From Rhizophagus sp. LPA8_4_AMF (lineage: Eukaryota > Glomeromycota > Glomeromycetes > Glomerales > Glomeraceae): a stretch of 24,266 nt of DNA. The notes beneath the pieces are model-generated. The model was not told the origin of the DNA, did no database searches, and saw only the letters and a list, made by a program, of their open reading frames with translations. A program made the translations under genes and the position numbers. The stretch lies in assembly GCA_021464525.1 (NCBI GenBank), contig JADRCO010000950.1, positions 1 to 24,266 of the forward strand, written 5' to 3'. Shown here piece by piece: positions 1 through 9,699 of this stretch. How positions within the stretch are numbered: position 1 is the first letter of the stretch; every line of letters starts with the position of its first letter.

Positions 1-70
1 GAAAATAAAAAAAGTTCACTATAAGCCAAATTTACTATAACGGGATTCACTATAATGAGCTTTGACTGTA
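1..70. mobile_element. Terminus of a pogo/Tigger-like DNA transposon (partial, runs off the left edge)
   Basis: The reverse complement of 1-68 starts CAGTCAAAGC and continues with repeated CTATAGTGAA/TTATAGTGAA-like words, and the end is flanked by TA at 69-70. Pogo/Tigger members of the Tc1/mariner superfamily have TIRs beginning CAGT and duplicate a TA target. Only one end is inside the window, so neither the partner TIR nor a transposase can be checked. The assignment rests on the terminal motif and on the similar end next to it at 194. Confidence 0.4.
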
Positions 71-74
71 TATT

Positions 75-196
75 TTTAATTAATAAAGTGATTATAAAGG
101 AAGCGTTTTCTATATAAAAAAGTTCAGACCAAATTATCTGTGCCTTAAGGGAGGGAGTGCTTATACAAGAGGTGCCTATAAAGGAGGTCAACTGTA
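75..196. mobile_element. Second pogo/Tigger-like TIR end
   Basis: The reverse complement beginning at 194 reads CAGTTGACCTCCTTTATAGG, followed by GCACCTCTTGTATAAGC. The end is flanked by TA at 195-196. Internal words of the type TATAAAGGAGG, TTATACAAGAGG and TTATAAAGGAAG recur, as in the subrepeats of pogo-type TIRs. It lies directly beside the end at 68, which suggests nested or adjacent insertions, or a solo TIR. No transposase sequence is present. Confidence 0.4.
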
Positions 197-1216
197 TATA
201 TATAAGCAAGTACTTTATAAAATAAAAAATAAATAATTTAATTATAACATTATTTTTTTATTTAGCAAATTATAATATTAATCTTTTAAGATTTTAAATT
301 TAATGGTAAACAAAATTTTTACCTTGTAATACCATTTTAATATTTTGGGAAATCCTAATTTTTGAAAAATTATTTTTAAATAGATAAATTTATAATGATT
401 TTATTGATAATAAATTAAAATACAAAATATGTAAAATATATATAAAAAATAAATAGTTTTAAAATAATAATATATATACATATTTTATTACTTTATTTTT
501 ATATATTTATGGTTTAATAAAATGGTTAAAACGAGAATCAGATTTTAATAATTTGCTATAAATTTTTTAAGATGAATAAATATAATTTTATATCTCCTTT
601 TTTTTCTTAGATCGTTGATTGACACTTAAAAGAATACTAGAAACTTATAACTAAATGCCTAAGAAAAAAAACTAATCAAATGGTTAATATATCGTAATAT
701 ATAATAATAATAAAAAAGGATAAATAATATAATAATAATTAAAAAAGATTGGAAAAGAGATTATTTATATGATAATGCAAAAAAAAAGAAGTGTTGAAAA
801 AATCTTAACAAAACAATTACTTTCTTTTTTTTATAATTTTTTCTATCTCTAATTGAAAAAGCGCACGAATCCCAAACCCCTTTATTTCTAAAACCCAAAA
901 TATAAACATATTCGATTTATGAATATTTTTTTTTTTTTAAAGCCGGCCTTTCATAAATCAATTTTACATTGTAGAGTTTCATCACTCCACAACAGGACCT
1001 GATCTCAGACCCAATTAAAAAACATCACTCAAACAACAAATAGTCATCAAACAATCGGTTCAACAAAAACAAAAAAAAAAAAAAAGAAATAGTAAGATAT
1101 AATTACTCTAGATCTTAAAGAATCGAGATAAAGACAAGTAAGCAAATCACTATTCAATATACTCATATACTCATTCTTTTTATATCATTTTATCCTCATC
1201 CATCTTCTCGTTACAA
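197..1216. other. AT-rich intergenic DNA, 3' side of the NDT80-like gene
   Basis: Long A/T runs and ATA/TAA microsatellite-like stretches, with no ORF showing recognisable protein similarity. The part from about 840 to 1216 is less AT-extreme and probably contains the 3' UTR of the minus-strand gene ending at 1217. No other feature was seen. Confidence 0.5.
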
Positions 1217-3772
1217 TTATTTTGATCTTGCATTGGACTTTGCGGTATTGTCTCCATTCATTGATACAGGTGACTTAGAATCTCTATCATTCATACTTGT
1301 ATTGTTGGTTTGGATATTCTTATCACCACCATTTACCTGTGAACTAGATTGGTTTTGTTGAACGTTCTCAGAATTTTGCTCAGTATCATCCTTTTGTTTA
1401 TTTGATCCATTGCGTTCATTATCTGAATGATAACCTCCGCTATGTGTGGTAGTTGCATGTGCACTGTTGTTATTATACAATCCAAAACTTTCCACATACT
1501 CCTGAGAATGAAAAACTGGAGATGTGAGTGGATGATTTGTATGATGAGATGATTGCGGAATCTCGATTTTCATATATGGCTTGGCACCACTCGCTGCAGG
1601 AGAATTTGAAGCTGACGATCGTGCCTCAAAATTTGTAAATGTTGTAGGTGGTGCTGATGTAGAGACTAAAAAATAAAATAAATTTAATATCAGATAAGTT
1701 AATAAATAGAGTATTTCATTAACAAAAAATTTCACATGAATAATACGAACCTTCTAAGTTATTTGGATCCATATTATTATTATACATTTCTGGATTGGGA
1801 GCTTCTCCCGTTTCGGGAATATTTTGAACCATATAATGTGGAGGATGTTGTGGAGGATAGTGAGAAGCTGTAGGATTTGGCGCGCCAGTCGACATCATTA
1901 AGGATATAGCGTCATTACGCATTGGACCGTTAGGGGGATATCCTTGGAATGGAGGATACTGGCCATAAGGTCCCGGGAAAGGAGCACCATTGAAATCAGG
2001 TGGCATCATACCGGGAGCACCATTTGGTCCGGGAAAAGTAATATGTTGACGATTATCGTTGGGAAATGCTGGATGCATTCCAATCGGATTAAAGCGCTCG
2101 TGACTATCAGCATAATGTCCGGGACTACGTCCACGAACTACCAAGGGCGCTGATGTTGCTGTCGCGACTCTATAAGGTTCACCATTTTCAACATGGGCAT
2201 ATAAGTCTACCATAACTACATAATATTGTTGAGCAGCACGACGTTTACCATTATTTGCAGTAGCTGTTTTAAATTGAATACGTTCAAAAGTAACAATATT
2301 TGTATTTGCTCCCACAGAACTAAGGTTTAGGTTACCACCCGCTCGAATAGGTTTTGGCGTAGGAGTCATCTGTGGTCCTTTGTCGCGTTTCGGAGTATGT
2401 TGCACTAACTCGATTTTTTTATCGCTGTTGGAAACACGAGCAGAAATACCTAACGTGAATTGAGTAACTGTGTGAAATTGACCTTCTACTTCTATCAAGC
2501 ACGGTATTTCCGGTTCATTAACAGGATGATTTGTTCCTGTTAAAGAAAACGCACTACTAATTTGGAAATAATTTCTTCGATAACACGTCCAATCATTTTC
2601 AGCCAAGAAGAATCCACGGTCAACTTTTGAATTGATACGAAGTTTATAACTGATAAATCACGAATAACAGAATATTCAAAGGAAAGTAGAAAATAAAGTA
2701 AGTTTAAATAAATCAATAACTTTTTCATATTGGCAAATTTATCGCACCTATTAGTTCTATCCATATTATACAGATTATAATGCTGTTGTGTTTGAGAGAA
2801 GAATGGACCAGCATCTGGAGGAAACCCTAATGAGTTGTCTCTACGTTTCCTAATAGCTTGTTGTTGAAATGGTGTAGCGTGAAATGAGTTTGTTGTAAAC
2901 GTTGGTCTATTATCAATTTTACGTTCTGGTGGTGCGGAAACAGGTGTTATAGGTGTTCCATTTGGAGAAGTATTCTGACGGGGAGTAGTAGGAGTCACAG
3001 GAGCAGACATTGAAACAAAACTAAACAATCACCAATTAATAAAATTAAATGTTTAGTAATAGCATGTATTCATACGATAAATTAGATTGTAAATTTTGCC
3101 ATCAACTAAATCAATCAACATCATATTGATCGAATGAATGATTAAAAACCATAATATACTACAACATTTTAATATATACTCTTATTAAAATCTTAAATGA
3201 TAATTACTTTTGATATTGGCTTTGAGATCTATTTGGCGTCGTATCAATCTCTTGCTTTGGTGGTATGAACATTGCACCGTTGTTACCGTCATGGACAGGC
3301 CTACGATATCAATATTAAATTAGTTTAGTGTATATATATGATATCAAAAAATTGTCAAGGACGTTAGAAATGTTCAACAAGAGAAGAGACGCAGTTTCGA
3401 AAAAAATAAACGAGTGTGTGTAAGGTAACACGCGGCGACAAGAAACATCAACTTGCATAACCAAAACCAGTTTGTACGAAGCACAAAATAAAACGCGGGT
3501 TCTATGTGGAAACTGATAACTAAATAACGTGCGCGGCACAAAACTACGAGTGTTTTATTTTTTTTTATTTTAAGAGGTTTAGATATTAACATAACTTACA
3601 TTTGTTGATGAATTTGACCTTGAGGGGCCTGACCGTCATATGTGAAAGATTGAATATAGTTTTCAGTTTGCATACCGTTCATTTGCGGAGACAAATCGGG
3701 GTGTGGATGGTGAGGAGAAGGGGGGACTTGAGATGATTGATGAATAGACCACTTATCCTCGGTAATATTCAT
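1217..3772 (-). CDS. NDT80/PhoG-domain transcription factor (Ndt80 / VIB-1 / XprG family), 5 exons
   Basis: Minus-strand exons 3772-3600, 3300-3208, 3020-2748, 2649-1751 and 1665-1217 join in consistent phase into a 628-residue protein. The DNA-binding domain lies at about residues 181-361. It contains KVDRGFFLAENDWTCYRRNY, IELVQHTPKRDKGPQ, TFERIQFKTATANNGKRRAQ-like and LVVRGRSPGHYAD segments, the conserved core of the Ig-like NDT80/PhoG fold. The flanks are low-complexity: Pro/Gln/Thr-rich before the domain, and Pro/Gly then Asn/Ser/Gln-rich after it, typical of activation regions. Known relatives control meiosis (Ndt80) or nutrient and heterokaryon-incompatibility responses (XprG, VIB-1); which role applies here cannot be told. 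The ATG at 3772 is chosen because the reading frame opens there and the phase carries through every exon. Introns 3 and 4 use the unusual donors GTGCGA and GTTCGT. Start and small exon 2 are less certain than the domain exon. Confidence 0.88.
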
Positions 3773-3910
3773 AGTATTGCTAAAAAGCTAATACCGTGAG
3801 AATCCTTATGAAAAACGTTAAAAGAGTTTATAAACCGAGATGAACTGAAAGAATCTCCAAGTATTCAGGTATATTAACCGTTCAGTTTATATATTGATGG
3901 TAGAAGTCGT

Positions 3911-3948
3911 CCCAAGTAGTTGGGTTTTTTGAAAAAAAAACTACTGGG
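3911..3948. repeat. Imperfect inverted repeat upstream of the NDT80-like gene
   Basis: CCCAAGTAGTT pairs with AACTACTGGG, with one bulged base. The interior T-run and A-run (TTTTTT / AAAAAA) extend the stem. It lies about 140 bp upstream of the NDT80-like ATG on the minus strand. It could be a 5' UTR or promoter hairpin or a small MITE relic; function is unknown. Confidence 0.4.
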
Positions 3949-4059
3949 TAAAAAAAGTTTACAAAAAAAGTTTCTAAGGCCAGTTGAAATTATCAAAAAC
4001 AAAATGAATGCGTCAAGTGAGAATTCCTACCCTGTGTATTTTTAGTAATATTTTTATTG

Positions 4060-4071
4060 ATTGGTCACGTG
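4060..4071. promoter_or_regulatory. CCAAT box (inverted) next to a CACGTG E-box
   Basis: ATTGG (CCAAT on the minus strand) at 4060-4064 is followed directly by the palindrome CACGTG at 4066-4071, about 290 bp upstream of the NDT80-like ATG. CACGTG is the core site of fungal bHLH factors and CCAAT that of the HAP/NF-Y complex. In AT-rich DNA a GC-containing palindrome beside CCAAT stands out, but regulation is inferred from sequence only. Confidence 0.35.
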
Positions 4072-4711
4072 GGATAGCTTAGTTTTTAAAATCTGGTCTA
4101 GATAAGCACAATATTAAATTTCTGATTGTGGAACTTAAAAGGACGAACTTTTCCCTATTTTATAGAATGAAAAATTTCAAAACTAACTTTATAAAACGAC
4201 ATAGAACTATAAAGTAATATATTACATGAAATTTTGCAAATGCTCGAACTTTTCCGCAAAATAAACGTGGTTTGAAATTTTAACGAATCATGGCAATTAT
4301 AATAATGTTATTTGTTATGTTTATCCTATCAAATTTAGTTTTTTCCATTCCAAAATACCTTGGTTATCTTAATGATCATATTTTATATACTTACAAATTT
4401 AAAAATTGGAAAGAATCGTACTAAAATAAAGTAAAATTACTTAGTTGCCAATCTTTTCAATCTTGATCCAATTTGAACGATTTATTAATGAGCTGAAGAG
4501 ACTCTGATTATGGGAAACTTGCTATAGTTATTTTATTTAATTATAAACAAATATTTTTATTAGAATATTTAAAAGTACGAACTATATTAAATTAATTAAT
4601 AAATACTTAACATTCAAAGAAATTTATATTATAATACTTCATTTTTACATCAAATTGGTTTTGTTTGCCAACTCCCTGAATTAGTAGGATTTCATCTCCT
4701 TGACTATTTAG

Positions 4712-5927
4712 TCAAAATAATTTACTCATTTTCTCTACTACACAGTCAAAACCTACCTGTGCGCATTTCCTACCAGCTAATTCGCAAGCAAATTTTAAAC
4801 ACCCTTCAGGTGTCATACCTTGAGTTAATCCATAAATTACTCCTGCTGTAAATGTATCACCTGCTCCGACTGTATCAACTACACTTTGTATTGGTAATGC
4901 TGAAGCCGTAAATAATTTACGCGTATGATTATCATAACACATAGCTCCTGAACTTCCCCACGTACAAAAAAGAAGTGCTCTTAAATATTCCAAAAAAAAA
5001 AAAATTTTTTTTTTAGCGAGAATTTTTTTTTTTTTAAAAAAAAAAAACTTTGTAAATTACTTACTTATTTTTACAATATGGACTCATAACTTTCAAGAAA
5101 TCGCCAGCGTGATCGTATCCCTTACCTTCAGCAAACACTTTAGAAAAGAATACAACATCAGCTCTACTCATCAAAGTTTCTAATCCTCTACGATAAGGTT
5201 TTTCTAATTCAACACTAATCTTAGTTCTAGGACGCCAAACTTTTGTACCAATATAATCTATCATTTTCGCTACTTCTACAGCATTACGTCCTTCAAAATG
5301 TATCCAATTAAATGGTAAATCGTTATTTAATGTATCCACTACTTCTTCTACACATGCAGCTTCAAATTTACGTTTAAACTCTTCAAACGTTAATTCATCT
5401 ATACTATAAAATCAGGAATCATTAATTTCATAATTTATTTCAAATATAAAATTAAAATTAGATATTTACCTATTGTAATTTATGATTGTTCGTGAACTTG
5501 TATTATCGGCATATATAATATAAGCTACTGGTGCAAGTTCAGCATTGGATCTAAATATACACGTCGAGGTCTTTATATTGTGAGTCTCAAAATCATGAAG
5601 TAAAAATCTGTAAATGGTTATCACGTTACGATTAGTTCTTTTTCTAGACTGTGAACTTTAAGAAAAGCACACTTACGCCGAAGCATCTTTAGAGGCCATA
5701 GAAGCCATGAAATATCCCTGAGTTAGAGGGAATTGAGATAAAACAGTTAAAGTATTTCCCGCATTTCCACCTCTCCTTTTTTCAACTCTTTGTGCTCTTT
5801 GTTTACCATCTTCAGGCGGAAACTTATCAACATAAAGGATCGTGTCTTCATATGCCGATCCTATAGCAAGAACTTTTAAAGGTACCTGTTGGTGATTCCC
5901 TGGCATTGTACTTTTTTCTTGTGACAT
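4712..5927 (-). CDS. KHK: Ketohexokinase-type PfkB sugar kinase, 4 exons
   Basis: Exons 5927-5677, 5607-5470, 5403-5065 and 4979-4712 join in phase to 331 residues; animal ketohexokinase is about 298. The family transfers phosphate from ATP to C1 of fructose in the cytosol. N-terminal substrate motif RRGGNAGNTL is at residues 51-60, an FNWIHFEGRNA segment lies mid-protein, and the PfkB signature DTVGAGDTF at about 278-286 contains the anion hole and catalytic base Asp284. GFDCVVEKM near the C-terminus matches the ketohexokinase end. The join of exons 3 and 4 gives an alignment to ketohexokinase without gaps (GYDH...CKNK|ALLFCTWGSSGA), which supports the odd AAG acceptor at 4980. Substrate could differ (ribokinase or adenosine kinase are relatives), but the motifs fit ketohexokinase best. 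The start is the first ATG giving a compact N-terminus; MPGNHQQ at residue 8 is an alternative. Confidence 0.9.
4992..5047. repeat. Palindromic homopolymer block inside kinase intron 3
   Basis: On the plus strand this reads A13-T10-agcgagaa-T13-A12. It fills most of the 85-bp third intron (5064-4980) of the ketohexokinase gene and can fold into long A/T hairpins. Homopolymer lengths are the positions most likely to carry sequencing or assembly error. Confidence 0.8.
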
Positions 5928-6322
5928 AAAGAAACAAAAATCAAAAATTATTTTTATATAAAGAAATTGAACCTTGAATTGCGTTGTGACCAAGATTTTT
6001 TATCAACCATTATGCAGATTTGTTGTGTTCATGGTAATGTGAATGTATTAATGTATTACGAGTTTGATCAAATTTCTTATTATGTAAATCCATTAAAATC
6101 ACTCGCGTTTTTACGTCAATATTCTCTTAAATCTCGAGTTATAAAATTTGACAAGCAAAGTAGAAATTATTTTAAAACTTTCTTTGGTCGATATTCTTTT
6201 ATTGTAACGCGTTAATACACTACTAATGAATATAATAAAATCAATCCGTCAAATATTTTTGCATTTTTGAACTTTAGTTAATAAAATTCATCTTTCTGAT
6301 GATTCTGTAATTTGTATATTAT
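5928..6322. other. Spacer between the kinase start and the UBA1 relic
   Basis: This should contain the promoter of the ketohexokinase gene, which reads leftward from 5927. An 82-codon plus-strand open frame spans it but resembles no family I know and lacks splice or start context. No clear regulatory motif was seen. Confidence 0.4.
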
Positions 6323-8168
6323 TTATTGTTTAGACCTAATAACAAGTCTAACATATGGAACCTATAAGATACCAACACAATTAGTTTATTTAACTACTTC
6401 GTTTAAGTGATCGCAAAAAATTTCCTTTTTATATTTACCTCTACATCATCATTATGATCGTTTACAATCATTTCTAAAGTTAACGTTTTAACATATGGCA
6501 GAATAGATTTCTTAGCAATCGATTTCATTAATTCTGATAATCTATATGTATTAAGATCAAATAATTCCATGAACATTATTTATAAAAAACGAGTTCTAAT
6601 TGATGTGATATATTATTACGCTCTCAATTGCAGAAAGAATACAATAACATACTTGCCCGCATGACAACATTATCACTTCCAGTAATCCAAGAATTCTTGA
6701 AGTCTTCAATATCAAATCTATCCCATAAATTCCATTCCGTTTCGTAATTCAGACAAAAAATTAGGTTTAATAGAATATATAAAATAACTACCTATAGAAA
6801 TAGGCTCTAAAAATCCAAAGAATGGTAACAAAGCTAAATTTGCAAACCCATCTTCTATCCATCAATAATAAGTATAAATTCTAAACATACTAACCCAGTT
6901 ACCAATGATGTAGTTTACCGGCAATGAATTTAGTCTCGTGACGATCCGCTGGTTGAATACCATAGTTCGTGGATCTCAAATTAGAAGTTGCAGCGATGAA
7001 ATCAATATGAAAATGTGTATCATCAACTTTTTCGAATTCCACAGGATTCAATCGAAATTCAGGAATTGATGCTAACTTAAAAAAATATCATATAGCCTTT
7101 TTCCATCGGATAACTGCGTTTTTACATCAGACTTTGGATGAAATTCAGGTACAATATCTAACAAATTTTAAAGTAGATAAGTAAAAATATTTCAAATATA
7201 ATTTTGAGGCCATAATTGCTATTACAATAAATTCTATATGCTCATTCTAGTAAAAATTTGAATTGTTTTATTGTTAATAATTAAAAATGTCGTATATTAA
7301 ATATATACATACATTATTAACACCAAAGATAATTAATTGGTCTTTGAGCCAGACCAGTGGACGTGGTAACCTACGTAAAAAAAGCAGACCGTGGACTTCA
7401 TTACACATAACAGATTCACCCATCCGACTGTGACTGGGTAAGATAATTCTTTAATATGTGACTTAGTAAACATAGTAAATAACTATTTAGTTGTGGCAAT
7501 GTTGGAAGTTATTGATAAAATAAATTTATAAATTTCATGCAAATGCACTATTCGAACGTTAATGGATAATAAATTTTCCCATTGCTTTGCTGTTGCTTAA
7601 ATAAGAATTGGAATTGACATATGATTTACCTTTCCCAAACAATTCACGTGCCCACTGAAAAGTTACAAATCGGAATAGATTTTCGGGTGGATCTTGGGAT
7701 GATTAATAGAATTTAGGAATAGCACTTGTGTATTACCTTTGTGCCTATGCTCCGAACTTCAAACTAATATTTGCCATAATTAAAATTCAACATCACGTCC
7801 TAATAAACTGCTTACGAACATCAACGCTGGTTCATGTATTGGATACTACATTCCAAATTTTCAAAGAAATAATCATTATAGATATTTTAGTTTCTACACC
7901 AACACGATCTTGATGAGCAATAAATTTTAGTATAGTTGAGCTATAAAGTTTTTTTTGTTTATAGCAACAGCTGGGCAGCAGCTGTAGTTTTTGATTTAAA
8001 TTTCTGAAAATTTTTATCCTATAATAATTATTTAAATTAATACATACATAAGAATTGCAGGTTTAATTATTTTTTTTTCAATTGTATCCATATCTGTAAC
8101 ATGCGTGGATCAGTACCCAATCCCATCATAGCACAGTTCTTTAGTGTTTTTATTTTAGCACCAACCTA
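6323..8168 (-). pseudogene. UBA1: Decayed C-terminal half of ubiquitin-activating enzyme E1 (UBA1)
   Basis: Fragments in the correct order on the minus strand match eukaryotic UBA1 from the active adenylation domain to the C-terminus. They include VGA...LKNCAMMGLGTDPRM (about 8168-8100), DMDTIEK in a shifted frame, AHQDRVGVET (7918-7890), SVDVRK, GTK/GNTQV (about 7740), SSQDPPE then SIPIC in another frame (7705-7665), FQWARELFGKG, HWSGSK (about 7350), [18 protein letters not shown] and [20 protein letters not shown] (7075-6910), TGLVCLEF, FANLALLPFFGFLEPIS, TEWNLWDRFDIEDF, LPYVKTLTLEMIVNDHNDDV, and VPYVRLVIRSKQ-stop (6361-6323). The last intron (6438-6362, donor GTAAAT, acceptor TATAG) is intact and in phase, so this is a genomic duplicate, not a retrocopy. 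Stops, frameshifts and a deletion just after the catalytic-Cys motif rule out an active E1. The N-terminal half is absent. A working UBA1 must exist elsewhere in the genome. Confidence 0.9.
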
Positions 8169-8540
8169 ACCAAAAAAAAGTATTAGTTATAAAAAAAAAT
8201 TTAATTATATAGCAATTCTCATTATAATGGACAAATAACAGTATTTGGCAAAGATTTTCAACATAAAAATTCAAAATTTTAGAGGCTTATCATTATAAAT
8301 AATAAATATTTATTGTACAAATATCATTATATTAATAAAAAATTCTAATGGAATACTTGTAAATATTTTAAACACATATTAAACTAAATAGATTTAAATT
8401 TTTATATTATTAATAATTTGCTGGTATATCATAAAAAAAAACATTTATAATACTGTACCACTATTGTATATTCCGAAATTAAGCATTATTTGAAATAGTA
8501 CAATAATTAATTTTATAAAAATAATATATTATATTATAAA
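8169..8540. other. AT-rich spacer with nothing recognisable
   Basis: Very AT-rich DNA between the UBA1 relic and the transposon cluster. It gives no coding similarity, RNA gene or clear repeat. The missing N-terminal half of the UBA1 copy is not found here, so the duplication ended or was eroded near 8170. Confidence 0.5.
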
Positions 8541-8660
8541 GTATTGCTAAATATTACCACTAGTAATTGGCATCTTACCATAATTAGGGTAGAATTGGGC
8601 AGAATTAAAAATGTCTACCATTAATATCTGTTAATACTGGTATGGTGATAATCATCACAT
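8541..8660. mobile_element. Small TIR element (MITE-like), copy 1
   Basis: The left end, GTATTGCTAAATATTACCAC, and the right end, ACTGGTATGGTGATAATCAT, are imperfect inverted partners (TATTACCAC against TATCACCATACC). Both ends recur at 22308-22388, and both copies carry a core GGGC(C)AGAATTAAAAAT. No coding capacity. The boundaries are approximate because no clear target duplication was found. Confidence 0.5.
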
Positions 8661-8670
8661 GTGATATTTT

Positions 8671-8716
8671 TATATTATAATATATAATTTTAATTAAAAT
8701 TATATAATAATTAAAG
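8671..8716. repeat. AT palindrome
   Basis: Contains the 26-bp perfect palindrome TATATAATTTTAA-TTAAAATTATATA, centred near 8694, just outside the left end of the Mutator-like element. In DNA this AT-rich a palindrome carries modest weight. It could be cruciform-prone and so a favoured insertion site. Confidence 0.4.
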
Positions 8717-8844
8717 GAAATTGCTAATTATCACTGCAGGTGATGATCACTGCAGGTATAATCACATGATTATATTATTTGACTGCACAATTAATTATTA
8801 AATTTAAACTAATTTCAATACATTTCAATTTTCATTACTAAGTA

Positions 8845-9020
8845 CTTTATTTTTACAATTATGTAAATTATGTCCAGTTTCTTGATATTCTTTACATCAT
8901 CTTTGTTTCTTATTATATACATCTATCTCTTTTTTCACTAATAATTCACCATCCAAATTTACATGATCGATCTTCACTGTTTTTTGCTTTACAGTTTCGT
9001 CCTCACTTAAATATCTATTA
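8845..9020 (-). pseudogene. Broken zinc-knuckle ORF, probably the C-terminus of a transposase
   Basis: The minus strand reads RYLSEDETVKQKTVKIDHVN, then GELLVKKEIDVYNKKQR, a TGA stop at 8899-8897, then CKEYQETGHNLHNCKNK. The last segment matches the CCHC zinc knuckle C-x2-C-x4-H-x4-C found at the C-terminus of Mutator-like transposases, with the second Cys changed to Tyr (TAT for TGT). An acidic tail-like fragment, SFNDSESELENSHITLNLS, lies on the same strand at about 9400-9460, on the other side of the minisatellite. Too short and damaged to name the transposase with certainty; it fits the MULE signature of the enclosing element. Confidence 0.5.
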
Positions 9021-9039
9021 GGAGGTCATTCTTAAACCC

Positions 9040-9397
9040 AAACAAACTTTCCTTACCCTAACCCTAAGCTACTCCAAATCAAAACTACTCTAAAGATAAC
9101 GCATCTAATCTAAACAAACTCTCCTTACCCTAAACCTAAGCAAACTCTCCTTACCCTAACCCTAAGCAAACTCTCCTTACCCTAAACCTAAGCTACTCTG
9201 AATTAAAACTACTCTAAAGGCAACGCACCTAACCTAAACAAACTCTTCTTGCCCTAGCTCTGGGCTACTCCAAATTAAAACTACTTTAAAGATAACGCAT
9301 CTAACCTAACAAACTTTCCTTATCCTAAACCTAAGCTACTCTGAAGCAAAACTACTCTAAAGACAAACAAACTCTCCTTACTCTAACCCTAAGCACT
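9040..9397. repeat. Telomere-like minisatellite (about 70-bp units containing CCCTAACCCTAA)
   Basis: Seven tandem units start near 9040, 9112, 9141, 9167, 9236, 9308 and 9364. A full unit reads approximately CAAACTCTCCTTACCCTAAC then CCTAAGCTACTCCAAATTAA then AACTACTCTAAAGATAACGC then ATCTAACCTAAA. Units 2 and 3 are truncated to the first 26-29 bp. The segments CCTTACCCTAACCCTAAG contain fungal telomere repeats (TTAGGG on the other strand). It may be subtelomeric-type satellite captured by the surrounding TIR element, or an expansion within it. Confidence 0.85.
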
Positions 9398-9699
9398 CAA
9401 GTTCAATGTAATATGAGAGTTTTCAAGTTCACTTTCAGAATCATTAAAAGAATCTTTTTATTGTCATTTATTTCGGTATTCATTATGATAGATTAATAGA
9501 AAAAAAGAGTCATGAGAAAAATAATGAAAAATGAAATAAAACAGCAGAAAAAGAAGAAAAAAGGAAAAAATAAACTTTTAAATAATAAAGGGTAATCATT
9601 TTAATGATCAGTACATACATAAAATGACATAATACGAAGTAATCATAAGACCTAGGTGATGATCACCTACAGTTATACGTAGTTATTTCCATAATTAAA

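Larger units (their letters stand above)
3773..4711. other. Intergenic region, presumed promoter of the NDT80-like gene
   Basis: About 940 bp between the start of the NDT80-like gene and the stop of the sugar kinase gene, both on the minus strand. It should hold the NDT80-like promoter on its left side and the kinase 3' UTR on its right. It contains a CACGTG box beside a CCAAT box, and an imperfect hairpin at 3911-3948. No ORF is recognisable. Confidence 0.5.
8716..9690. mobile_element. Non-autonomous Mutator-like (MULE) element, 975 bp, with 9-bp target duplication
   Basis: Imperfect TIRs of about 40 bp: the left end reads GGAAATTGCTAATTATCACT then GCAGGTGATGATCAC. The reverse-complemented right end reads GGAAATAACTACGTATAACT then GTAGGTGATCATCACC. 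About three quarters of positions match. The element is flanked by the identical 9-mer ATAATTAAA at 8707-8715 and 9691-9699. Nine-bp duplications and ends starting with G are typical of Mutator-like elements. Inside are a broken zinc-knuckle reading frame on the minus strand and a telomere-like minisatellite. No DDE catalytic core is present, so it is non-autonomous or internally deleted. The AT-only target duplication could arise by chance, but its exact position at both TIR edges argues against that. Confidence 0.72.

Noticed and set aside
1944..2153. Plus-strand open frame opposite the NDT80-like gene.
   Set aside because: Antisense shadow of the coding exon.
3315..3592. Two overlapping minus-strand open frames of 72-74 codons.
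   Set aside because: They lie within intron 1 of the NDT80-like gene and match no family; the exon phases on both sides agree without them.
5967..6215. 82-codon plus-strand open frame in the spacer upstream of the kinase.
   Set aside because: No recognisable family, overlaps the kinase 5' region, and such lengths arise by chance here.
7728..7913. 61-codon plus-strand open frame.
   Set aside because: It is antisense to the UBA1 relic, whose fragments explain the sequence.
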